Shown: positions 1-12,200 of the stretch, one piece after another
How positions within the stretch are numbered: position 1 is the first letter of the stretch
How the letters are laid out: every line of letters begins with the position of its first letter
DNA from: Branchipolynoe longqiensis
Taxonomy: Eukaryota > Annelida > Polychaeta > Phyllodocida > Polynoidae
Assembly: GCA_030323885.1 (NCBI GenBank)
Contig: CM059203.1
Coordinates: forward strand, 5,580,001-5,644,000
Length of the DNA stretch: 64,000 nucleotides
Reading direction: 5' to 3'
Made by a program: the position numbers and the translations under genes
The notes under the pieces: model-generated
Databases searched by the model: none
The model's input: the letters and a program-made list of their open reading frames with translations, nothing else
Told to the model about the DNA's origin: nothing

Positions 1-30
1 ATATGTTGCTAGGATGTAAAACTGCAACAA
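1..30 (+). mobile_element. SINE B, 3' tail fragment
   Basis: Matches the end of SINE B (TGTTGCTAGGATGTAAAAC...CAACAAA). The rest of the copy lies outside the window. Confidence 0.6.
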
Positions 31-129
31 AGGATCAAATTGAGGTCAATGTTTTCATTTAGAACATATAGCGCTTTCATCGAACTATCCAGCTTTGAAC
101 TGAATGACCTTGACCCTTGACCTTGACAG

Positions 130-274
130 AGTAACCCAGAGGAGGCTGCAAAGGCCAACGAGCAGTGGCTGACCCTGTTTGAGCGGCTGCGCTGGCTCTT
201 ACGTCAGGGCGTCTCCCGCTGCGTCCGCAACCAGTGGCTCCCCCTGAAGGAGCGTGACAAGTACTTCATATCAG
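130..274 (+). CDS. NWD1: NWD1-like exon 1 of window
   Basis: Acceptor CCTTGACAG precedes base 130 and donor GTACAT begins at 275. The exon encodes residues 1-48 plus one base (exit phase 1): a charged, Trp/Leu-rich helical stretch (EQWLTLFERLRWLLRQG) matching the region between the DUF4062-like N-terminus and the NACHT domain. It cannot be the first coding exon because it begins with an acceptor and has no initiator ATG. SINE tail sequence fills bases 1-30 just upstream. Confidence 0.85.
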
Positions 275-3200
275 GTACATCACCGGCGTCCCAGGGAGTC
301 AGGCTGCTCTCATGCCAGATATTTTTATCGCTTTTGTTCTCCCAAACTTTTTTTCCCCAGGGTTTTTCACGTATATTCTTCAGGGGTGAAAATAGTTCAT
401 GTTTTAGATTTTTTGATATTCGGATATGGGTCGTTCTTTCTCAGAAACTGTGTACCACATATTTGGTTTCCACATTACATTGTTTGGATTAAAGCTGCAT
501 AGTCCGATGAAAGATCACATTTTAAAAACCAAACCAATTATCTAGATTTGATTTTACATATCTAACTTAGATACTGATGCACGTATTAAGCATTTGTTTC
601 TGCGTAGAAGGCAGCGCTGAGTCAATTTAACAGAACCTGTTACTGCAGAAGTCTATGGTGTCAGAGTTTTGGCAAGCTTGCCTAAACTAATTTTCCATGT
701 TTGCACTCAAAATATCTCAAAAGTTTACCATTTTAAATATTAGTAACTTTGAACTAATGTAAAGTAGATAGTAGTGATCGATCTAATATATTTATCTCAG
801 AAAAAATACAGAAATACAAAACCATCGGACTATGCAACTTTAAGCCTGGGTGGTTTTTTTTGGGGGGGGGGGTAACGAGTTAAATATTGTTGGCTCTGTG
901 TATTAAGCATGTTAGCAATACTGTATGTATTTAAAATATCACACAACATGTTTTGTTAATAAATTACTAATGGCTGCACAAGCCTCGTTTTCAAATACGC
1001 GTGATTCAGTCTGCGAATAAGGTCAATGTTACTTAATGTGGGTTTTCTGAGTTCCGCTCGTCCCTCGGGAAGGATTGAACCTGCGACACAACATGTAGGG
1101 TCACAGCTTCAGCTTACATGACGGAAGTTGTGGTTGGTGCCATTGCCAACCCTATTTTTCACTATGGGCCCGATTCGTTGAACTCACGTTGCATCTATAA
1201 TAACCACACATCTCCTGATGATTGAACTTGGTTGAGTTCCTGGCATGCATTTGTGTCTCATATAAATTGCTGTGAAATTGTCCTCGCACCTTACTGTAGA
1301 TACAATACCACTTTGTCTTGACTTCTGGGGGGGTTCGTAACCTTACGACGGTTACCGGCTGCAGAACTGCAGCAATATAGAGAGGCACCGATAAATCGGT
1401 CCAATCTTTGGTTGAAGATTAATCTTCTGGTGTGACGGTTGTAGAAGCTGGGGGGATGTCTTTACAACAATTAAACAAGGAATCGTTGGGGCGGCCCGAA
1501 TCACTCCGGTCCGGCGGTAGCACAGCACTTGTATCCAGTCGACAGCAGCAAGGGTTTACGAGGAAGGGACGGGTAAAAGTGGTTCCCGCTGTTCCAGCAA
1601 CAAGAACAAAGCGAGAGAAACGATAAGGTAAAGGGCCCCACCCAAGCAAACAACTCCCTTGATCATGGGGAGAAGTAAGCCTGGGAGGAAAAAAAGGGTA
1701 GACTATAGGAAATAAAAGATGTAAGAGATAAGAATCTCTTGCAAGAGGAAATTCTGAAACTTGCACAATGGTCCGAGAAATGGCAATTGCCCTTCAATGA
1801 AAAGAAGTGCAAAATTATTCATTACGGGAAAAATAATTTTCATTATGCCTATAATATGAAGAACGCTGTCCTACAACAAGATAGCTATGAAATGGACTTG
1901 GGTGTAACCTTCGACTCCCAACTCTCCTTTCAGAAAAACATGAGGACTATCATCTCAAATGCTAACCAGAGAGTAGGAATAATTAAAAGAAATTTCCATC
2001 GCCTCAACAAGAAAAATGTTCTCATTCTATTTAAGTCTCTTGTTAGGCCAATTTTGGAATACTGTCCACAAATTTGGAGCCCAATTTTTTGGAAAGATAT
2101 TCTGGAGATCGAAAAGGTTCAGAGACGTGCAACAAAATTAGTTGCAGTTATGAACAAAGGCTTAAGGAATTGAAACTTCCTAGCAGTTATGAACAAAGGC
2201 TTAAGGAATTGAAACTTCCTACCCTTTCCTACAGAAGGAAAAGAAGTGACATAATTGAAGTATTTAAAATTCTGAAGGGTTTTGATAAAATAGATATCAA
2301 CAAATTGTTCACCTTGAATAAAAGAGAAGGCAGTCGGGGCCATACTCTCAAACTAGCAAAACCCAGAGCCATTTCAAAGTTAAGGCAACATAGTTTCTCA
2401 AACAGGATCATAAATATATGGAACAGTCTCCCACAAAATGTTATTGATGCGGAGTCAATTAATTCATTCAAGAATAGATTAGAAAAAGCATGGGCTGATG
2501 ATCCAGGGAAATGTGACCCCTTATTCACCACATGCTACTAATTACTCCTTGTGTTGCTTATTTACTTGCACTCAAGCAAAAATGAGAGACAAATAAGTGT
2601 TCACACTTCCTGTCTACCGTTTGCTATATCGCTATAAAGAGAAATGAGGAGAGTTGAGTCAAAGGACTGTCTATTTGCTCTATGGTGACCAGCTGGCGAG
2701 CCAAAGACACGGACAGAGTAAGAGTAGAAAGTGAAATGCTGGCAGGCTCCCCCTCCTGGAACTCTTTTCAGACATTATCAAGGAGGAGCAAGGCCAGCAG
2801 AGAGGAGATAGAGAGAGGTGTAGACGAAGTGCGGTCCGGATAGCAAGTGTACCACTTTGTGTATATGTATTCACCACCCCATCTTCCGCCATGTAAGCTG
2901 AAGTTACGACCCGGCGTGCTGGGTCGCAGCTTCGGTCCTTCCTGAGGGACCAGCGGAACTTTGAACACATGTATAGCTAGCGTGTGGTTCACATCACGGA
3001 TGCGCTTTCTGGTTCTAGCTTTGCATTTGACAGGGTCCAAGACAATTCCATGCCGGTCTGTTTTCAACTTTTGACTCTTCATTCACGTGTTTGCGTGTGC
3101 ATTGTTTATAGAGAACAAACACCATGAGAACAAAATTGTGTTAATTAGAAATAACCTTAGAAAAGAAAATAGTTTCCCCTTACTTTTTTTCCACATTTTT

Positions 3201-6200
3201 TTCCTTTTTAAAGAATATTTATTTTAATAGTATGATCGCACAATTTCTTTTGGTTATTTGCATTGGATTTTTAAATTTAGTTTTTTTTAACCTTTTGAGC
3301 AACAGATTGTAGTTACAAATCAGTGTTAGTATGGTTTGTTAGGACACTGTCAAGATTGTTTGCATACAGTGCAAGATGGCGCGTGAGGGCATGTAAAATA
3401 TTTATTTAAAAAATTATTTATTAAAAGAAATTAGTGTAAATATATAAGGAAGTTTTACAAATAATCTTTTTTTTAAATTTAAATTTATTTAAATTTTATT
3501 GAGGCTGTATTTATACTGTTCATAGCATATAAGCCTGGGTATTCAGGCTTGTTTTCAATGCTGGCCAGCTGTAGTGTTGGTGTTATCTTATCACACAGTA
3601 GCTGCTGATAAGATTTAAACCCCGATGGACTTGCCAATATGTTATGAGAGAGAATATAGAAAAGGTGTATTAAAGATAAGTTATATTAAAAATAAGTTTT
3701 ATTATTATTAAAGTCTGTGCTATGCCCCCCCCCCCCTCCGCCCCCTCCCCCCTCCCATTAATATACTCTGGATATACCTGGTATATATGCTCGTGTAGGT
3801 ATAGCTAGCTATGTGTCGCCACTGTGTCGTGGTTCTCCGGGGGAATTTGGGTTCAATCCGCCAGGTGACCGGGTTGGTAGGCTCGCATATGTATAAAGGT
3901 ATTTATACAAGTAATCGATTTCAACCATAATTCACACCGCGGCCATGTTGATACCAGACCAAGGGCACATATGCGTCTGCGAGGCGCTGCTGTATGAAAA
4001 GTAATGTGAATACTTTTTCGTCGACCAATATCTCTCAAAATCACTCAAATCTGAGGGTATTCATTTTTGAAACTACCATATTCATCTTTGCATACCTGTT
4101 TTCTATCTATTGGCCAATTTTCACAAAGATTGGGTGACCCTTTGCATGGTGATTTTCCCATTCTTTAACTACAATGTGACTGTCAACTTCAAGTCTGCAT
4201 AGTTATGGTGGTATCATGTAATGCAGCACTGTCAGTGTAGTTATCTGTGCAACACAGTTAAACAACTAGTCTTAGTAATTACAAATTAATAAAACGTTTA
4301 AAAGGGTTAAAATATATTTAAAAAATATAAATATATTAAGAAAGTTACGCAATTTTGAAGTTAAGAAAAGATTGGCAGCCAAGGTGAGCGACTTTGTTGA
4401 CATTGCCTACTGAAATGCATCTGATCATCACTCAATCTTCATGAAAATTGACCAATAAATAGAAAAAAAGGTATGCAAAAATGAATATGATAGTTTCAAA
4501 ATTGAATATCTTCAAATTTTACTCCCTTAATTTCTGTTGTAGTTCATACACATCGGCACACAGTAGTGTCTTATGGCAATTTCCAATACCCAACGCATAC
4601 TCAGCCTCGTTCTGATGCTGAATTAAGTCACCCGTGAATAGTGTGAATGGACTTGCCAATAAGGGTTTGTTAATGTTATGAAAGAGAATTTTGTTTAATC
4701 TATTAAAGTTTGTGCTCTGGTACCCGTAAACTAATTCAGGACCTAATGAGTGTGTATATAGTGGGTTGATTAAGGTCAAGTCTGTTAAGAAAAAGTGTAA
4801 TAAATTGTTTAAATCTGATTCCTGGATGACCACCCCCCCCCCCCCACAATATAATTAAGTTAGTGGCGGATAAACCACCATCTAAAATGATAGGTTCCGT
4901 GGCATGTATACCTATTACATAAAATCTATTTAATTCGATAGAATGTACTTGGGTGGAAAAATTGGGACTAAAAAGCTTGTCCCTTACAGCAGGGGCTTTC
5001 AAATGCTGAGACGCTTGAGACGAGAAGGTGAAGCAGTTTGCGGAAGTCTGAGTCGGTCGCTAGGTGTCGTGTTGGGTAAAACCATGTTAATTCTCGATGA
5101 ATAATCCATGTTTCCTGCTAACATGGTTAGCTGCCGGCTTAAACCACTTAATTGATACACCACCTGCACCCACCTTCCGGCTGCCTTCTTCGACTGCTCG
5201 TCACTAAGTCTCCCGGCATTAGAAGGCACATGGCGTGGGAAAATTTACATAAAGTTTTGCCACCCACTCTCGGTATATTACACCTATTTTCATTCCTCGG
5301 TTATTTACTTATCCACTGAGGGCCTATCTATGACTCGGCTGGGATTCGAACCCCCGACCTTCTGCACAGGAAGCCAGTGCGGTTACCAATTCAACCGCCT
5401 CGTCTGGTAACACCTTGGATAGGCACAGATAGAAAGTACTGATAAGAAATAAGACCATAATTTGTTTGAAATAGAAAAACAATATTGAAATAGATTAGTA
5501 AGCAAGTGTAAATTTGTTAAATCATTGGTTTGACAAGGCTGGGATTCGAACCCCCGACCTTCCGCATGGGAAGCCAGTGCGCTTACTGATTCAGCTACCG
5601 CGTCTGGAAGCACGTGGGATAGGCACAGATAAATAGTCCTGATAAGAAAAGTAGGGTCCATATGGCGTCTGGAAAGTCTTGGCCCATTTCAATGCATTGA
5701 AAAGAATTGAATTTAACCTATTTTGGGTAATTAGTCTTGAAAAGCCTTGAATTCCATTAAACTGCCCACACTGATCTAAATTAGTCTGAAATCACCGTTC
5801 GGAATACCGATTTCAGACTAAATCCAAATGAAAATAATCTTGAATTCCTCTCAGAAACAGCCTTGAAAATCTTTGAAATAGCCTTGAATTCCAAATCTTC
5901 ACATGTGTACGGACCCTGGAAAAGACAGCATAATTTGTTTGAAATAGAAAAAGACTATTAAAATAAATTAGATCTTAAATACAAAAAATTTAACACAGAA
6001 CAGTGGTGTTATCTGTGGCGGAGTAGTTAGAGTGTCTGACTTTTTTCTAGGTCAGACTCCTAATCTGAAGGTCGGTGGTTCGATTCCCTGTGCCCCCACC
6101 TCTGCTAATTTGGATTTCCACCGCTGTGTATAACTTACAGCGTCATCAAAGGCCAGTTGCTCTCATACCATGTCTATGTGGTGTGGGAGGTTAAAAATCC

Positions 6201-9200
6201 CTTGGGTCGGTAAAAGTGTAGGCTCGGGCTTTCTCTCGACAAACTGTCTAATGGTGAAAACAAGTCTATTCAGACTTATCCATGATAGGCAGTATAAGTC
6301 TTCAAAGAAAAAAAAAGAATGTTATATTTAAATTAATGAATTAAATTGTTAGTTGAGAATACTTTGCATGCTGCTGTTTCTGTTCACAGTGACTGAATAT
6401 GAAATCAGGGAGGGAATGCCCGCGGATGAGAACTGTGAGCAGACCTGCCTGACGGTGGTGCGTAATGTCGATGACCTCGAAGAACATGTCGCCAACCCAC
6501 GCGCCATGCGCTTCATCGATGTGGACCCCGTCACGAAGAAGGTAAAAGATTATTCCACACTACCGGTACCTTTTAATTTTTTGCTTTTGTTTGTTGGTTT
6601 TTAACGTTCTGGCAACATATATGGCGGACGCGGAGCTCGCATGCGGGACATGGGGAGTTTGGTTCCTGGTCGAGTCAAACCAATGACTTATAAAATTGAT
6701 ACTTGTCCCTTCGTAGGCTGGTGTTCAGCATTAATAGGATAGGGCAAGGACTGGTTAGCTCACTGTCAGGATAATCTGACTGAGTGGGATATTGGGTCAT
6801 GGTGCCGGTGGCCTGATTTCCCAGTGGGGCAGCACTATAAAGTCACCATGAGTGTGCACTGTCACATGTCAGTACCCATCCTGATATGACCCTAGATATT
6901 GCCAGGATGAATAGCCGTGTTTACACGGGCGAGTTAAAACGGCTCATATAATGCGCCTTGCCTAGTTCGCCTTACATTCGCCGTGTAAACGCGCCACTGA
7001 AGCGGATTAGGGCTGATTCGCTTCATATGATTCACTTTATGTAAACCACCTTGCGAGGTGGTTTATATGAAGCGATACAGCTTGTTCCCGGGCGGCGATA
7101 GTGTAAAATAGTGGTGCTCACCAGCTACAAGCTCAGCTGTAACTATCGCTGGTGCCCAGCAGTGTTAGGGACCGATTAGGCCGAAATCTATTGAATGCGA
7201 TCATATTTAACAGAATTACATACTCAAATAATGGAATTTAATTAAATTAACCCTAAATTCCAAGCAATATTAACGTAGCAGCTATTTTATTGTCGAATCG
7301 ACGAGTGTAAACTAAACAAATAGCAGTGCTCGCCGGCTACAGGCTCACCACTAAGGCTGCTGGTTGCCGGTCGCCGACAGACTTTCAAACTGGCTCGTGT
7401 AAACGCGCCACTACTTCGCTTCATATAAATCGATTTGCCTAATTCGCTTCAAAATTGCCCGTGTAAACACGGCTTAAGACTCCAACAACCAAGCAACAAC
7501 CTTTTATGTGGGCTTGATGATGTCCGTTGAATGTTACAGGTGAACACCGAAGCCCAGGATCTGCTGCGCATGCTCCGGGATGTCAAGATTAAACAGCGCT
7601 ATGCGGACAACTCGACCAACATGCAGGTAGGTAATACACCATGAACAGGGTTGCCAACCTTTACGGTTTTGCCGTAAGGTTTTTCATTTTCCAAAATGAT
7701 ATCAATCTTACGGATTATTGTGTCCAAAAGGCACCACAGAGCATCCAAGTTTTAATCATTTTTCTGGGTTTAAAAATGTTTCTGGGTTAAAATTGTTCAC
7801 CCCACAGACCCCCAATATAACATCCCCCCCAATAACATCCCTTAAGATCTTTCGGGTTTTTCATTTTCAATGTTGGCTACCCTGGATCTAATACAGCAGT
7901 CGCGAAGGAAGGAAGGATTTATTCACAACAATCTTTGATTATGCATTTCTTGATCGCCTTTGTTGGAATTTGTGACAACATTTTATACAATAATTTTTCT
8001 TTTTATCAAAGATTGTAAATATCAATTTAGAAACAAAAAAGTATTAAGTGCTCTGTTGTCAGGATTGATCAAACATTCTGAAAGCAATAATCATGGTCAT
8101 GGTTCCAGTAGCGCGGTATCCCAGTGTGGCAGCACTATAAAGTCAGCGTCTCAGAAGTCTGCTGATGTGATGACCCCCCCACCCCCACCCCCTAGACATA
8201 AGTACGAAGTACCAGAGAGCCCATATTGGGTCTTTGGAAGTACTGAGTTAGCAGTGTCCTGTGGCGCCACCTAGTGTGAACCAATTGTGACAGTAACATA
8301 AAGATCTCTTGACAAATTGGTGCGGCCACCTGGTGTTACAAGTAAGAAACCTCAAGTAGCGCCCAGCTCAAGGAAAACTTGTTTCTTTTTTTGTTAAATG
8401 AATTTTATTCATATATATCTTTTGTCAGTGCCGTAGCACTGGTCTTCCGACTGTAAGTGTTACAGGTATATAGGTATTTATTTTTTTTTGGTTCATTAGT
8501 TGTTTAAGCAGGGGAAATTTCAGTCATAGACGACTGGTCTTCCTCATTCCACTGCTGGTCGATAGAAAGCCCGAGCCTACACTTTTACCGACCCAAGGGA
8601 TTTTTATCCTCCCACACCACATGGACATGGTATGAGAGCAACCGGCCTTTGATGACGCTGTAAGTTATACACAGCGGTGGAAATCCAAATTGGCAGAGCA
8701 CGGGGAATCGAACCGCCGACCCTCAGATTAGGAGTCTGACCTAGAAAAAAGTCAGACACTCTAACCACTCCACCACAGAGAATGCCATTTGCTTTTTTTT
8801 TTAATGGTTTATATAGTAAATTGAAGTGTGAAGTTAAATTTCAGAATTAAAGTATAGCGTACACAATGCAGTAACTAATGAGTATGAGGTACATTTAATC
8901 ATTTTACATTTACAGGTATTGCAGGTATAGCAATACCTCAGGGAGTTTGACGCCCCTGCCTTGCAGAGTTGTAAACCACTGCCTTGTGGTACAGGTTCTT
9001 GACAGAACCGAACGCTAAGGGAGCAAACCCTAAACAGAAAACCATGTCACTGTGGCAGCATTAAGGGCGGTTGATGTATGGAACTCCCAACATCTCCCGA
9101 CCAGCCACTGCAGGGACAAATAGTTTTGCGCCTGTCTTGACATGTTCTTGCCGGTGTGAAACCTCTATTTGCTCCCCGAGAGAGTGCCGCTGGTAACTTG

Positions 9201-12200
9201 CAAAAGCCAGCAGCACTTCAACACTTTTGCAGGCAGCTTTCATGAAATGATACCATCAAGAGAAACCTGAAGCTGAGAGACATTAAGACCGACTCATGGA
9301 CGCAACTCTCACAGCAGAGAGCTAAATGGAGAGCGGCAGTCAAGTAATGAAAGCAGTCTTTGTCACATCACGACCGACAGCATGATGATGATGACATTTA
9401 CATGCAATGGTTTAGTTGTTGGTTCAGGATTTAGAATTCACTAAATAGTAATACCTTTAAAGCTGCATACTCTGATCAAAATATCAAATTTTTAAAGAAC
9501 GAAAGCAATTATCTCACCTGTCACCGCACACATATGACACTACACACATTTCTGTGACACCTCAGACATTGAACACTACACACACATTCCTGTGACACCT
9601 CCCACATCAAACACCACACACACATTTCTGTGACACCTCACACATCTGATACTACACATTTCTGTGACACCTCACACATCTGACACTGCACACATTTCTG
9701 TGACACCTCACACACTGACTGCATATTTCTGTGGCACCTCACACGTTGAACACCACACACACACATTGCTGTGACACCTCACACATTGAACACCTCACAC
9801 ACATTGCTATGACACCTCACACATCAAGCACCACACAGACACACATTGCTGTGACATCTCACACATCAGATACTACACACACATTCCTGTCGAATGGACT
9901 TAACAATTTATACTTGTCGCTTCCTAGCCAGGCGCTCGGCATTTTTCGGATAGGGCAAGGACTGGTTGGCACAGTGTCAGGATAATGTGACTGAGTGGGA
10001 TATCAGGTCATGGTGCTGGCGGCCTGGTCTCCCAGTGGGGCAGCACTATAAAGTCGCCATGAGTGTGCACAGTCACAAGTCGGTACCTGTCCTGATATGA
10101 CCTTAGATGTTGCTAGGACGTAAAACAACAACAAACACACACATTTCTGCCACGCGTCTGCTACCATCTACCTCCAGGTGCTACATACGGAATGGGGCGA
10201 CCGGCTAGACGAAGACCCGAACACCGAAGAAGGCTACATCGAAAAGTTCTGCGACACTTTCTACAACGGCATGGTGAAGCTGATCACAGACGCCATGGAC
10301 GACAAGGAGACACTGGTATCTGAGAACCTCGTTATCGAAGTCGTCCAGCACCTCGTGCTGTGCCGGATGCGCTGTCTCATTTTCAAAGGTGTGTCTTATC
10401 TGTTCATATTGATAATAAAAGAATGACTATATTCTCTCGGGTTAATGCCCTGGGTGTTTAAATTGGCAAATCACTGAAGTGGGGGGTAGGCGTTTACCCA
10501 CACATGGGCGTTTAAGGGGGTGGTCGTTTACGAAATGTTGGCCAAGTGGGGGGTGGGTGTTAACTCACACATGGGCGTTTTAACACACAAGAATACGGTA
10601 AATATCTGGTCACGTGATTTTCACCATGTATTGAAGCAATAGCCGAATGAGTTGACCATCCGCTTCCTGCTTGATAGGTCGTGGGATTCGAACCCTGGCC
10701 GAGTCAAACAAATGACTTAAACATTATTGTAAATGGCTAACTTTTGAGATGTTTAAAGTGGAAACATGTCAAATTAGTTTTGGCAAGCACGCCAAAACTC
10801 ACACGCCATGGGCTTCAGCAGTAACACGTTCTATTAAAATACCTCAGTATTCCCTTCTATATGGCGAAAAATGCTTAGTAAGTGCATCAGTATCTAAGTT
10901 AAATATGTAGAATTAAATCTAAATATTTGTTTGGTTTTGAAAATTTGTTGTTTCATCGGACTCTGTAGCTTTAAGTAACTGGTCCTGAAGATTTCGGATA
11001 TTGCGTATATATGTGCTATATAAATACATTATATTAATATTAACGGAGTGCCGGTAGCATCTTGTCTGCCAAACGCTACTATCGCCCAAGCCGCTGATGG
11101 CAGCGGCCTGGGCAACTTGGGTTTGCGCACAGTGAGGCAAACCCACCGTGAGCAGCCGCCGAGCTGGCACGAGCACCACTATCGTTATCATTCACGGTGA
11201 ATAAATGGTATGGTAGAAATGTTGGCCAGCCAGAGTTAACATTCTGACCAAATAATTGTGTCTGTGTTATGTGTTACGGAGTGTCAAATAATATATTTAT
11301 TTGTTAAATATGGCACAAACTTCAAAATCATAGGATTATGCAAGTTTAGTCTTTTTGTTTGTTTGTCTGTTGTTTTACGTCCTAGCAACATCTCAGGTCA
11401 TATCAGGACAGGTGCCGGCTTGTGACAGTGTACACTCATGGCAACTTTATAGTTCTGCCCCACTGGGAGACCAGGGCACCAGCACCATGACCTGATATCC
11501 CACTCAGTCACATTATCCTGACACTGAGCCAACCAGTCGTTTCCCTATCCTAATAATGCTGAGAGCCAGGCTAGGAAGTGACAAGTATCAATTTTTAAGT
11601 CATTGTGCAAGTTAAGTAGTAAAGAAATTGGTTTAAACTAAAGCTAACAGATTGCAATTGAAAACTCTTCCAGGCCGTGAGAGGATCATAAACCGGATAC
11701 GAGACTACATCACCGGAAGGTCCATCATGCCCCTCGTGATTCACGGCGTTTCAGGTTCCGGAAAGACTTCAGTGATTGCGAAAGCAGCCAGCAAACTGCA
11801 CGGCTGGATGGCACCAGCAGCGAACCCCATTCTGGTCCTCAGGTTTCTCGGTAAATAAAGACGCGTCATTTTGGTCCACTTTTTTTTTTTGTGATGATGT
11901 ATTTACGCTGCCAATAACGGTTAAGTCTAATGACTTGTTTTCGGCGCTAGACAGTAATAGTCTCATGGTTCCCCTTGTTTTATTAGTGGTTCCCCTTGTT
12001 TTGTTACTTTCAGTTGTCGTGTAGCTATCTACTGCATGCATTCTTTCTCCGTTTGTAAGCACTCTCCCACATTTCCACACCCTCGGTGAGTCTGTTAGTT
12101 CTACAATTTTTGTTGTTGGTAAATATGTTTATTCTGCTGAATAAGTCTTTTGGCAGTGCCGAAGCACTGGTCTTCCAGCCATTTTTCAATTCAGGGTTAT

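Noticed and set aside
254..502. Plus-strand ORF overlapping exon 1
   Set aside because: Different frame from the exon; mostly intron sequence.
1432..1626. 64-residue plus-strand ORF and its minus-strand counterpart
   Set aside because: Both strands are open over a short GC-rich stretch inside an inverted-repeat element; no domain recognised.
9061..9243. 60-residue ORF that recurs at 17802 and 48758
   Set aside because: It is the antisense of the LINE F element present in each place, not a conserved host gene.
11769..12080. Minus-strand ORF opposite exon 5
   Set aside because: Antisense shadow of the Walker A exon.
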